64,000 bases of DNA from Leptospira kobayashii (lineage in GTDB: Bacteria > Spirochaetota > Leptospiria > Leptospirales > Leptospiraceae). Positions 8,322 to 17,324 of this stretch are shown one piece after another. The notes beneath the pieces were generated by a model. That model did not search any database. It was not told the origin of the DNA and saw only the letters and a list, made by a program, of their open reading frames with translations. The stretch is from NCBI RefSeq assembly GCF_003114835.2, contig NZ_AP025028.1, positions 3,066,001-3,130,000 of the forward strand. The letters run 5' to 3'. The position numbers were made by a program, and so were the translations under genes. Position 1 is the first letter of the stretch, and each line of letters begins with the position of its first letter.

Positions 8322-9566
8322 AATCAATTCCGAGCTGGTTTTGTTGGTAATGATTTCCGCAATGTTCATTGCGGACTTCGCGCCGGCTTCCAAAAGAGGA
8401 ATTCCAAACAGAGAGTAGGAACCGCACAACCAAAGTCTTCGGTTTTCCGATTTATGTAAATTTGCAAGTCCCTTGATTCCATGAATGGTTTTTTCATCGA
8501 CGATGGGTCTTTCAAATTGAGCCGTTTTCAGAATTTTGTCTTTAGGGGGGATCTTATGAGGATTCCAGGTTTGGAATAAATTTTGACCTTTTAATTCCGG
8601 CATAATCCGTCCCAGATCCAGAGTGACTTCCGGTTTATCAAACTCTTCGTTTACTCTGAAAACAAGAGACACGTCTCTTTTTTCAAAAAAGGAATCATCC
8701 GTGTGCAAGATGACATCGCTCGGTTCGTATTTAAAATAGGAGAGTGCTTCTTTTTCCTTTGCGAAATCATCACCTAACAATTGATACGCCTGGTTCGCCT
8801 GAGTAGTCATAATCACATGTTCGAATTCTTTTTCGCCCGATTCAAATTGAATGACAGGCTTTCCCTTTCTAAATGAAATCGATTTTATCTTTGCGCCCAA
8901 TTCGATATTGGAAATTCCATTAGCTAATCGATTTGTAATATCCCTTGTTCCGAATTTTGCCGTCTCTTGGGGAGTGTAAGCGTATCCTCTGGAATGATAA
9001 CCGATAATTGTATCCGCAGGATAACCTCCTACTGTTTCCGTTTTGCAGGTATTCACCAATGCAAAAGTAGGAAGTAAAAACTCATTTATAAATTCGGAAG
9101 AGTATTTGTTTTTCTCCAGGAACTGACGTATGCTAATCGAAGTTTTTTCTTTCGACCAATCCGTTTTCGAATTCGCATAAAACCGAAGTAAATCGTAAAA
9201 TATTTTAATCCCTTTCCCATTCCGAAAGGAATCAAATGTGGGAAATCCGAAATTGGTTCCTAAAAAAGAATAAGAACGAAATCCGAACACGGGAGATCCT
9301 TTTGATTCCACACGAAAAGAATAATCAACGGGTCTCGTTTGAATGCCCGCCTTATCGTAGATTCGAAACAATGTAGGATAGTAATCCCTTTTGATCGTAC
9401 GAAAAGGAATATCGAATTCAAAAACATTTCCATTAATCTGATGATTTGCACTGAAGGCTGCCATTCCGATTTCAGAATGTTTTTCATATAAGGTAACGGG
9501 ATAATGTTTCGACAGCAACCAAGCACTTGTTAAACCCGTAATTCCGGAACCGATTACCGCGATCAT
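8316..9566 (-). CDS. FAD-dependent oxidoreductase (predicted NAD/FAD-binding, amine-oxidase fold)
   Basis: The 416-residue protein opens with the Rossmann dinucleotide motif VIGSGITGLTSAWLL and the acidic residue of YEKHSEIG that binds the adenosine ribose. It ends with the second FAD contact, LWLCGSYSLFGIPLLEAGAKSAMNIAE. The middle resembles the group often described as predicted NAD/FAD-binding proteins near cyclopropane-fatty-acid-type methyltransferases (COG2907), and a methyltransferase gene is indeed its convergent neighbour. Its start overlaps the stop of the CoA-transferase gene by four bases (ATGA), so the two are translationally coupled. The substrate is unknown; a lipid desaturation or reduction role is conjecture. 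Confidence 0.75.
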   Translation of the reverse strand: MIAVIGSGITGLTSAWLLSKHYPVTLYEKHSEIGMAAFSANHQINGNVFEFDIPFRTIKRDYYPTLFRIYDKAGIQTRPVDYSFRVESKGSPVFGFRSYSFLGTNFGFPTFDSFRNGKGIKIFYDLLRFYANSKTDWSKEKTSISIRQFLEKNKYSSEFINEFLLPTFALVNTCKTETVGGYPADTIIGYHSRGYAYTPQETAKFGTRDITNRLANGISNIELGAKIKSISFRKGKPVIQFESGEKEFEHVIMTTQANQAYQLLGDDFAKEKEALSYFKYEPSDVILHTDDSFFEKRDVSLVFRVNEEFDKPEVTLDLGRIMPELKGQNLFQTWNPHKIPPKDKILKTAQFERPIVDEKTIHGIKGLANLHKSENRRLWLCGSYSLFGIPLLEAGAKSAMNIAEIITNKTSSELIL

Positions 9567-11065
9567 TTCATACTACCGGTTTTTAAAAATCGAATATGCC
9601 AGGACAACGAATCTTCCAAATAATGGGGGGTGTGTTTTCCTTTGGAAAGTTCCTTCGCTTTTTCAAAATATTCCAAAAGTTTGCTTCGATACATCGGATG
9701 TGCACATTTTGAAATGATGAGTTCCGCTCTTTTTTTCGGAGGACATCCTCTAAGATCAGCTAATCCTTGTTCCGTTACAATCACCATAGTCGAATGTTCA
9801 TTATGATCCGTATGCGAAACAAAAGGAACAATTGCTGAAATATCACCGTTTTTGGCAAGAGAGGGAGTCATAAAAATACTTAAATGAGAGTTACGTGTGA
9901 AGTCGCCTGATCCTCCGATTCCATTCATCATGGAAGAACCCATCACATGGGTCGAATTTACATTTCCGTAAATATCCGCTTCCAAAGCAGTGTTCATGGC
10001 AATGAGTCCCATACGGCGGATCACTTCCGGATGATTTGAAATTTCTTGCGGTCTGATAATAAACTTGGACTTCCACTGAGATATGTTTTGATGAAATCTT
10101 TTTAAGCCTAACTTAGAAAAAGTCAACGCAGAGGTGGAAGCAAATTTTAGTTTACCCGCGTCGATCAAATCGAATACGGAATCCTGAACCACTTCCGTAT
10201 ACATTTGGATTTCGTGAAAGTCATCATTTTTTGCCATACTCGCAAGGACTGCATTGGCAATATTTCCTACACCGTTTTGAAAAGGAAGATAGTCTTTAGG
10301 AATCCTACCTTTGGAAATTTCATCTTGAATAAAACTTAACACATGATTGGCGATTGCAATACAATCTGAGTCGGGGGCCTTGAATTCTGAGGCCGAATCG
10401 GGAACACTGGAACGAACAATCCCTTTGATCTTATCGGGATTTACTTGAATATAATCCGTCCCGATTCGATCTTCCGGAGAAACGATATTGATAGGTAATG
10501 TTCTGGAATGATGAGGAAGTAGATAAATATCATGATAACCTTTCAATTCCGCCGGATGAATATCGGTGAGTTCGATATAAATCTCTTTTGCATTCAAAAG
10601 ATAAGTCGCACTCATTCCCGATGAAGTAGTCAGGTAAATTTTACCGTCGGCAGTCACATCAACCGCTTCCACAATCGCAACATCTATGGAAGGTAAAATT
10701 CCATGTTCGATGTATTTCACTACATGGGAAAGGTGCATGTCAATAAAATCGACACTGCCTTCATTGATCAGATTGCGTAGGTAAGAATTGGATTGATAGG
10801 GTATTCGAAGTTTTAGAGCTCCCGAACGTGCCAAGGCACCGTCTAACTCTTCCCCTGTGGAAGCGCCGGAATAAAGATTGATCGAAAAATCTTTGCCTTC
10901 TTTTTTTTCCGATTCGATTCGTTTTGCAAATGCAGGAGGGATAATCTTGGGATAACCGGCAGGTGTAAATCCGGAACATCCTAAGGTGACATGACGAGGA
11001 AGCGCAAGTGCCACTTCTTCCGGAGATTTCAGTTTGGATTCGATAAATGGATTCGTGATTGCCAT
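9563..11065 (-). CDS. Acetyl-CoA hydrolase/transferase family CoA-transferase
   Basis: This 500-residue protein matches the Cat1-type (succinyl-CoA:acetate) CoA-transferase family. The N-terminal half has HVTLGCSGFTPAGYPK and YSGASTGEELDGAL. The C-terminal half has the CoA-site motif FQNGVGNIANAVLA and MYTEVVQDS, whose Glu is the expected acyl-accepting residue, then STHVMGSSMMNGIGGSGDF. It would exchange CoA between short acyl-CoA esters, for example in acetate or succinate metabolism. The ATG at 11065 is preferred. A TTG at 11110 adds 15 hydrophobic residues not expected for a cytosolic enzyme. It is followed with a four-base overlap by the FAD oxidoreductase. Confidence 0.85.
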   Translation of the reverse strand: MAITNPFIESKLKSPEEVALALPRHVTLGCSGFTPAGYPKIIPPAFAKRIESEKKEGKDFSINLYSGASTGEELDGALARSGALKLRIPYQSNSYLRNLINEGSVDFIDMHLSHVVKYIEHGILPSIDVAIVEAVDVTADGKIYLTTSSGMSATYLLNAKEIYIELTDIHPAELKGYHDIYLLPHHSRTLPINIVSPEDRIGTDYIQVNPDKIKGIVRSSVPDSASEFKAPDSDCIAIANHVLSFIQDEISKGRIPKDYLPFQNGVGNIANAVLASMAKNDDFHEIQMYTEVVQDSVFDLIDAGKLKFASTSALTFSKLGLKRFHQNISQWKSKFIIRPQEISNHPEVIRRMGLIAMNTALEADIYGNVNSTHVMGSSMMNGIGGSGDFTRNSHLSIFMTPSLAKNGDISAIVPFVSHTDHNEHSTMVIVTEQGLADLRGCPPKKRAELIISKCAHPMYRSKLLEYFEKAKELSKGKHTPHYLEDSLSWHIRFLKTGSMK

Positions 11066-11121
11066 GCTATATGCAAAGATAAAGAGATTGCAGAAAAAGA
11101 AAAACTCCAAAAAATGAGACT

Positions 11122-11553
11122 ATGGATTTTCTCCTCTATTTCTATATTCTGCTATTTGGACTCATTCTCTTATCTCCCTTCTTGATTTTTTATTATTATT
11201 TTCAGACAGATAGTTCTCCTTTCGGAAAGGATTCGGAAGAAGAGTTACTTCCTTTCACGCAAAAAAAACAAAATCTTTTGGATTCATTGAAAGACGTCAG
11301 ATCCGATTTTCATTCCAGAAAATTAACGGAAGAAGAGTTTCAATCTATATCAGTTCCTTTTTTGCAAAAACTGGATGAAGTGGAATTGGAAATTAAAAAT
11401 TTCAAAGAAACAAAAAACCTAACAAAACAAACAATCCAAACCCTGGAGCCACAGAGAACTGTTGAGGGCTGGACTTGCAGAAATTGCGGGACTTCTATTT
11501 CCATACCGAACGCAAATTTTTGTCCTTCCTGTGGATCAAGCAAACTCGCTTAA
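11122..11553 (+). CDS. Membrane-anchored zinc-ribbon protein
   Basis: This is a 143-residue protein with one N-terminal membrane helix (about 3-29), a charged helical region likely to form a coiled coil (about 45-100), and a C-terminal double CxxC knuckle (WTCRNCGTS then FCPSCGSS) typical of a zinc ribbon. No catalytic motif is visible. Small tethered zinc ribbons of this type are common but functionally undefined. It is divergent from the CoA-transferase and its stop overlaps the convergent ABC exporter gene by four bases. Confidence 0.75.
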   Translation: MDFLLYFYILLFGLILLSPFLIFYYYFQTDSSPFGKDSEEELLPFTQKKQNLLDSLKDVRSDFHSRKLTEEEFQSISVPFLQKLDEVELEIKNFKETKNLTKQTIQTLEPQRTVEGWTCRNCGTSISIPNANFCPSCGSSKLA

Positions 11554-13439
11554 GCGGGTTTGTTTGTGGCAAATTGCATCTCATACAATCTTCTGTATTT
11601 CGATCCTTCCAAACCGATGAGTTCGGAGTGGCTACCTTTCTCTACGATTTCACCTGATTCCAAATAATAGATAATATCCGCAATCTTAACCGTGGAAAGA
11701 CGATGCGCAATGATAACAACTGTTTTGTTTTCGTATAATCTTACAAACGCCTGCTGAATCAATCGTTCGGATTCGGTGTCGAGTGCGGAAGTCGCTTCGT
11801 CTAAAATCAAAACTTCCGGATTGGCAAGCAAGGTTCTGGCAATGGAAATTCTTTGCCTCTGCCCCCCGGAGAGCATCACTCCCCTCTCGCCGACTATCGT
11901 ATCGTAACCTTCTTCAAATCCGTCAATGAACTCGGATGCAAACGCATCCTCTGCCGCTTTTCGGATTTCATCTTCCGAAGCGGATGGTTTTGCATATGCG
12001 ATGTTTTCCCGAATTGAACCGTTGAATAAAAATATATTTTGGGAAACAACGCCTATTCTTTTACGAAGATTGTCAAGAGACAAATCCTTTGCATCGATTC
12101 CATCCCAAAGAATACTGCCTGAACTCGGATCAATCAACCTCGGAAGAAGATCAACTAACGTAGATTTACCGGCGCCGGAAGATCCTACAATTGCGATCGT
12201 CCCTCCTTTCGGGATTGTGAAATTAAGATCACGCAATGCATAATTTTCCGTTCCCGGATAAATATAGGAAACATTCCGATATACGATATCTTTGCTGAGA
12301 GGGCCGAGTTGTTTCGGAGAAGTCGGTTCCTTGATTGCAGTATCGCGATCCAGGATTTCAAAAACACGATCACTTGCCGAAACGGATGCTTGGATCAAAT
12401 TGATCAGAATGCTCATTTGTTTGAGAGGTCTCATGAGAAAGATAAGAGTTAGAAAGAAAGCAAGAAACATCCCTTTTGAAAAAGAAGGATCTTCCAAAAG
12501 ATAAGCACCTAATCCGAGAAAGATCATAGTCACAACGGAACCGGACAATTCAATCAATGCGGGACCGATTTGATGATAAAAATGAGTTTTGAAAGTTTTT
12601 TCGGATAGGTCGTTATTAACTCCGAAAAAACGATCGGATTCCTTTTCTTCCATGGAAAAAGCACGGATGACCCGGATTCCGGAGATCACCTCTTGCAAAT
12701 CACCGTTCAATGCGGATAATTGTTCCTGTTGGTTTTTGGTTGTACGACGGATTCTGTCTGCGAACGCGCTTACCGGGCCTATGACCACTGGAATCACTAT
12801 AAAGATAAGAAAGAAAAGTTTCCAACTTAACACGAGTAATATGATCAAATGGGTGATAATATAGAAAAAATCATTAACAGCATCTTTTAAATCATTGGAA
12901 ACAACTTTCCCTACCGTATCGACATCGTTGATCACGCGACTCATAAGTACGCCTGTTTTTTCTTTTACAAAATCATTTAGGGGTAATTCCTGCAATTTTT
13001 CATACAGAGAGAGCCTCAGATCCTGGACGGCAAGAAGTCCTGCGGAATTCACATAATAAATCGTGCCGGCAAGACAAATCAATTTCAGAACATAGATGGG
13101 AAGTATAATCAGACAAAATAGAAAGACAAGTTCATCGGGATTTTTTTTAGCAAGTTCCGAATTGAGTTTCAATTTTGTTTCCGCAAATTTGAATTCCCAA
13201 TAAGCAAAACCGGAAAATTCCTTACCGCTCTCTTTCTCAGTCAGGATGGTTTGGTCTTTTTTAGTAAGTGCGATTTGGAATTTATAATTTTCCCCAGTTC
13301 CTAAAGAATCAAAAATAGGAATGAGTGAGGTAAGAGAAGCGCCATTAAAAATAGAAACAAAAAGAGAAAGGAATATACCAAAACTCAGTCTGTATTTGTA
13401 TTTCACTAAGTAAGGCCAAAGTTTTCGGTAAATCTTCAC
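11550..13439 (-). CDS. ABC exporter, fused permease and ATPase (MsbA-like)
   Basis: This 629-residue half-transporter has six predicted membrane helices in the first ~330 residues and then a complete nucleotide-binding domain: Walker A GSSGAGKSTLVD, Q-loop (VVSQNIFLFNG), signature LSGGQRQR, Walker B VLILDEATSALD and the switch His of IIAHRLST. The region between helices 1 and 2 (about 45-100) is long and hydrophilic. Dimeric relatives flip lipid A or export lipids and drugs. The start is GTG, preceded by AAAAGG nine bases upstream. That GTG lies only two bases from the divergent ATG of the solute-binding protein, so the promoter must sit inside the neighbouring coding sequence. Confidence 0.88.
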   Translation of the reverse strand: MKIYRKLWPYLVKYKYRLSFGIFLSLFVSIFNGASLTSLIPIFDSLGTGENYKFQIALTKKDQTILTEKESGKEFSGFAYWEFKFAETKLKLNSELAKKNPDELVFLFCLIILPIYVLKLICLAGTIYYVNSAGLLAVQDLRLSLYEKLQELPLNDFVKEKTGVLMSRVINDVDTVGKVVSNDLKDAVNDFFYIITHLIILLVLSWKLFFLIFIVIPVVIGPVSAFADRIRRTTKNQQEQLSALNGDLQEVISGIRVIRAFSMEEKESDRFFGVNNDLSEKTFKTHFYHQIGPALIELSGSVVTMIFLGLGAYLLEDPSFSKGMFLAFFLTLIFLMRPLKQMSILINLIQASVSASDRVFEILDRDTAIKEPTSPKQLGPLSKDIVYRNVSYIYPGTENYALRDLNFTIPKGGTIAIVGSSGAGKSTLVDLLPRLIDPSSGSILWDGIDAKDLSLDNLRKRIGVVSQNIFLFNGSIRENIAYAKPSASEDEIRKAAEDAFASEFIDGFEEGYDTIVGERGVMLSGGQRQRISIARTLLANPEVLILDEATSALDTESERLIQQAFVRLYENKTVVIIAHRLSTVKIADIIYYLESGEIVEKGSHSELIGLEGSKYRRLYEMQFATNKPA

Positions 13440-13441
13440 GT

Positions 13442-14887
13442 ATGAGAACCTTTTCCCTCATTTTCCTCATCCTGTCCCTCACTTTTTGCCAAAAGAAGAC
13501 AACGACTGCAGACGTATCTTTGGGCTTTCCGAGCGATCCTCCGAGCCTAGACCCTCTGTTTGCAACTGATTTGGTCAGTCAAAAACTTTCAGCTCTACTA
13601 TTCGGTGGACTCTTTCAAATTCAAAATGCCAAACCCGAAATGAATTGGGCAGAAAATTCCAAGTTTTGGAAAGAGAAAAAGGGAATCATTTGGGAAATCC
13701 GACTCAAATCGGAACCTCTCGGTCCGAAAACGGAAGATGTAGTTTTTTCCATTCAAAGATTATTACAGGAAAATTCTCCCAGAGGAGGAGATTATAAATT
13801 CATAAAAGAGATTTCTGCGGCTTCCGAACCGAATACTATCAAATTTCAGTTAGATGATACTGTAAACGAAGAAGAGGCGAAAGAAAAACTCTCCTTACCC
13901 TTCGCTTCTATCTTATCAAAAAAAGACTTTTTGGAAAGAGGGGAATTTCATTCGTTCGGAAAATACCGTCTGGTCTCATGGAAAAAAAACGAATCCCTGG
14001 AATTGATAAAAAGAGATTCAAACGATACGGAACTTCCTGATACCGTCCGAATTCGAATTCTTCCCCAATCCACGACTTCCTTATTTCTTTTCCGCAAAGG
14101 AGAATTGGATTCCTTCAAACTGACGGATTTTTTATTATCCTCGCCCGATGCGAAAAGCCACAATACGATCGTTAAACGAGGAAGATCCGTTCAGTACGTA
14201 GCTATCAATCAAAACAATCCTTGTTTTGATAAAAATTTCCGACACGCACTTAACTTCGCAATACCTAGAGGACTCATCATCGAAAAATTATTGGAAAACA
14301 AAGCGGATTTACTGAAAGGTCCGATTGCGATTCCGTTTCTTTCCCAGCTAACAAAAACTAAATCCGATTTGACTCCCGAATTTTACTATGATAAAAACAA
14401 AGCTATTTCCCTTTTGAAAAACTCCGCTTGTTTCCCCGGGATCCTGAACCAAACGCTGGAACTGAGAATGCGCGGAGACGATGAAAACCAAGCGAAAGGA
14501 AGAGCTATTGAACAAGCACTGAAAGAAATCGGGTTGCAAATCAAACTGAAAGGCATGGAGAAAGCGCCCCTCTATAAAGAAAACGGAGAAGGTAAAGGAG
14601 ATTTAACGCTACTTACATGGTATGCGGATTACGAATCGGTTTGGAATTTTTTAGATCCGGTTTTTCACGGAGAGAAACCGGGAAACGGAGGGAATAGAGC
14701 ATTCTATTCCAATCGCGATATTACAAAACTCTTAAACGATAGAAAAGAAAGAAACCTACCGAACGCACTTAAAATAATAAAACAAATCGAAGAAGATGCC
14801 CCTTGGATTTTCCTTTGGTCCATCCAGGAGAACTATCTGGTTTCGGATAAGTTCATTCGCTACGCGGGACTTTCTGAGTTTCTATAA
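13442..14887 (+). CDS. ABC-type peptide/oligopeptide solute-binding lipoprotein
   Basis: The 481-residue protein begins with a lipoprotein signal (hydrophobic 3-16, lipobox LTFC with the acylated Cys at 16) followed by QKKTT. The body matches extracellular solute-binding family 5: an early SDPPSLDPL motif, LLFGGLFQ, VEDVVFSIQRLL-like EDVVFSIQRLL and a late NRDITKLLNDRKE. It would bind peptides or related small ligands at the periplasmic face. No permease or ATPase of the Opp/Dpp type is next to it; the divergent ABC protein is an exporter. It overlaps the convergent pbp1A gene by 35 bases. Confidence 0.82.
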   Translation: MRTFSLIFLILSLTFCQKKTTTADVSLGFPSDPPSLDPLFATDLVSQKLSALLFGGLFQIQNAKPEMNWAENSKFWKEKKGIIWEIRLKSEPLGPKTEDVVFSIQRLLQENSPRGGDYKFIKEISAASEPNTIKFQLDDTVNEEEAKEKLSLPFASILSKKDFLERGEFHSFGKYRLVSWKKNESLELIKRDSNDTELPDTVRIRILPQSTTSLFLFRKGELDSFKLTDFLLSSPDAKSHNTIVKRGRSVQYVAINQNNPCFDKNFRHALNFAIPRGLIIEKLLENKADLLKGPIAIPFLSQLTKTKSDLTPEFYYDKNKAISLLKNSACFPGILNQTLELRMRGDDENQAKGRAIEQALKEIGLQIKLKGMEKAPLYKENGEGKGDLTLLTWYADYESVWNFLDPVFHGEKPGNGGNRAFYSNRDITKLLNDRKERNLPNALKIIKQIEEDAPWIFLWSIQENYLVSDKFIRYAGLSEFL

Positions 14888-17318
14888 CGGGAGGCTCCAG
14901 CTCTACAGCGTCAACACCAGGAGGCGGTTCCTTACCATTTTGCAGCTGATAGGTGGAAATCTCGGATTCGTCTTCTTCGCCGTCACCTACGATTGTTTGC
15001 GGAGGGATCTCCGGCTTTGCAAATCCTGCTCTTTTCTGAGGAAGATCTCCAATATAATAAAACTGAGAGTAGAGAGGTAACTTGCAAATATAGGATGGAG
15101 AAGATTCCAAAAGAGTTCCATCATCCGCACATACGTCCACCTTTACGAAATCACCTACGAAACTAGGGATAAGTTGATTTCCAAATCCGATCTTCGATTT
15201 GACACCTTGCACATAACGAAGCCAAATACCACCGGATACACCCGAGCCGGAACCCGGGAAAGGGGCGCCTTCATCATGACCAACCCAAACAACTGTTACA
15301 TTTCTTGGAGCGAGACCTGCAAACCAAACGTCTCGAACTCCTTTGATTCCCATCCACTTGCTCTTTTTGGTTTTAGGAGATTGGACTGTTCCCGTTTTGC
15401 CTGCAAATAAGTTCACTTCTCCTTCTTTCTTTTTCAAAGTCATCGTTCCTTCTTCCGTCAGAACGGATTCAAGAGTGTTAATTGCCATGGCACAAGCTAC
15501 CGGATCTAATATTTGTTCGGCGGCTTCATTTGGAATTGTTTGATAAAATTCGTTTCCGTCCAAGTCGGTGATCTTTATGATTTTTCTGGGAGTTACTCTT
15601 CTTCCCCCGTTTGCAAGGGTTGCATAAATCAGGGAAAGCTCCATCGGAGAAAGTTCCCCTGAACCGAGAGCAAGCGAAAGATTTTTCTGAAATCTGGATT
15701 CGATTTCTTCTTCGCTCAAAAAAAGAATCTGTCCCAGTTTTGAGAGAAAATAATTCACACCTACTTCATTCAACAATTTTACCGAAACGGTATTAACCGA
15801 TTGAGCAAGTGCAGTTCGAACCGTGATCTCTCCTCTATAACCTTTGTACCAGTTCTTAGGAGAATATCCCGAAAAATCCAATTTCTCATCTTTGATTTTG
15901 GAAGATGGATTTACAATTCTCTTCTCGTAAGCAAGTGCATATACCAGCGCTTTGATGGTAGAACCTGGCTGTCTGCGAGCGTCTTCTGCTCTGTTGAACC
16001 GAAAACTATTTGATATTTTATATCCACCGACTAATGCTTCTATATCGCCTGTTTCAGGATCCATTGAAATCACGGAACCGCTCATCTGCGGAAGGATTTG
16101 TTTTGTAACTTCCGCAAGTTCCGGTTTGCCTTTGGCTTCCAGTTCTCTTTCCTGTTTTACCAAGTCGGCCCGAACGGAATCCACACCGATACGAAGTGAT
16201 TCTTCCGCCATTCTTTGTTTATCCAAATCCAATGTAGAATAGACCAGAAGGCCCCTTTCTTCCAAGTCCTCATTGGAAAAACTCTCCAATACAAACCTTC
16301 TTACTTCGGCATTAAAATCAGGAGCAAGGTTGATTCTAAAATCCTTATCGGCACCGTATTTTCCTATATCACTGGAATATTTCGGCTCACCCTCTTCGCC
16401 TTTGTATTCTTTTACTTTATAAAAGATTTTAAATTTTTTAACATTGGGTTCGATGGATTCTCCGAATTTTTTGGGAATCTCCGACTGATCCGGATTCAAT
16501 TCGGGATTGCGTGCCATATCGTATAACACCCGTTTTTGGCGGGAAAGTGCAATCCCCAGGTTCCGAATCGGATTGTAAACACTCGGCGCGGGGATTGTTC
16601 CTACAAGCATCGCAGCTTCTTCCGGAGTCAGCTCGGTTGCCGGTTTCCTGAAATAATAACGTGCAGCTTCTTCTACACCGGTGTTTCCCTCCCCCAAAAA
16701 AATCTGGTTGAGATACATCGCCAGAATCTCTTCTTTTGAAAACTGGCTTTCGATATAAAACGTGCAGTAAAGCTCTGTTAGTTTATTAAACAGACTTCGT
16801 TTCCCTAGATTTAATGTGAGTTTTGCCAACTGCTGAGTGATTGTAGAACCACCTTGAGAAAGTCGGAATTGAATTAGGTTTGTAAAAACAGCCCTACCGA
16901 TAGCGGCATAATTCACGCCTCCGTGAGAATAAAATTCCCTATCTTCGGAAGATAATACTGCCCATAAGATCATATGGTGTTTTTTCAAATTGTCTGTCCG
17001 AATGGGCCGAAAGTTTCTGCGATAGAATTCTCCGATTACTTTTCCTCCCCGATCCAGGATCTTAATCGACTTCGGCTGAAAGTTATCATAAAAATTAGAA
17101 ACTTCCGATCGGTATTTTTCAAGAGAACGTTCCACGCGGGCCTGCTCGCCCGACCAAACAACGTAAGCTCCTCCCAAAAAGAAAGCGGAAAGAAAAACAA
17201 AAAGAATACTCCCCGATATAACAAGAGTTACTCTCTTTTCCCAAAGTTTCTTCAAAAAATCAATCGAATGTTCACCTAATGCACGTAAAAATAAAACCCA
17301 GGTCTCTTTATTATTCAT
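14853..17318 (-). CDS. mrcA: Penicillin-binding protein 1A (bifunctional transglycosylase/transpeptidase)
   Basis: At 821 residues it is a class A PBP. A membrane anchor (about 30-57) leads into a GT51 transglycosylase domain with SSEDREFYSHGG (catalytic Glu) and QGGSTITQQLAK. The transpeptidase domain follows with the active-site Ser in GSTIK, the SVN triad and KTGTVQ. It polymerises and cross-links peptidoglycan on the periplasmic side. The C-terminus is Pro/Glu-rich. It follows lon by six bases and ends the long minus-strand run that starts near 25.5 kb. No Shine-Dalgarno is visible before its ATG, suggesting translation coupled to lon. Confidence 0.93.
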   Translation of the reverse strand: MNNKETWVLFLRALGEHSIDFLKKLWEKRVTLVISGSILFVFLSAFFLGGAYVVWSGEQARVERSLEKYRSEVSNFYDNFQPKSIKILDRGGKVIGEFYRRNFRPIRTDNLKKHHMILWAVLSSEDREFYSHGGVNYAAIGRAVFTNLIQFRLSQGGSTITQQLAKLTLNLGKRSLFNKLTELYCTFYIESQFSKEEILAMYLNQIFLGEGNTGVEEAARYYFRKPATELTPEEAAMLVGTIPAPSVYNPIRNLGIALSRQKRVLYDMARNPELNPDQSEIPKKFGESIEPNVKKFKIFYKVKEYKGEEGEPKYSSDIGKYGADKDFRINLAPDFNAEVRRFVLESFSNEDLEERGLLVYSTLDLDKQRMAEESLRIGVDSVRADLVKQERELEAKGKPELAEVTKQILPQMSGSVISMDPETGDIEALVGGYKISNSFRFNRAEDARRQPGSTIKALVYALAYEKRIVNPSSKIKDEKLDFSGYSPKNWYKGYRGEITVRTALAQSVNTVSVKLLNEVGVNYFLSKLGQILFLSEEEIESRFQKNLSLALGSGELSPMELSLIYATLANGGRRVTPRKIIKITDLDGNEFYQTIPNEAAEQILDPVACAMAINTLESVLTEEGTMTLKKKEGEVNLFAGKTGTVQSPKTKKSKWMGIKGVRDVWFAGLAPRNVTVVWVGHDEGAPFPGSGSGVSGGIWLRYVQGVKSKIGFGNQLIPSFVGDFVKVDVCADDGTLLESSPSYICKLPLYSQFYYIGDLPQKRAGFAKPEIPPQTIVGDGEEDESEISTYQLQNGKEPPPGVDAVELEPPVIETQKVPRSE

Positions 17319-17324
17319 TTCAAA

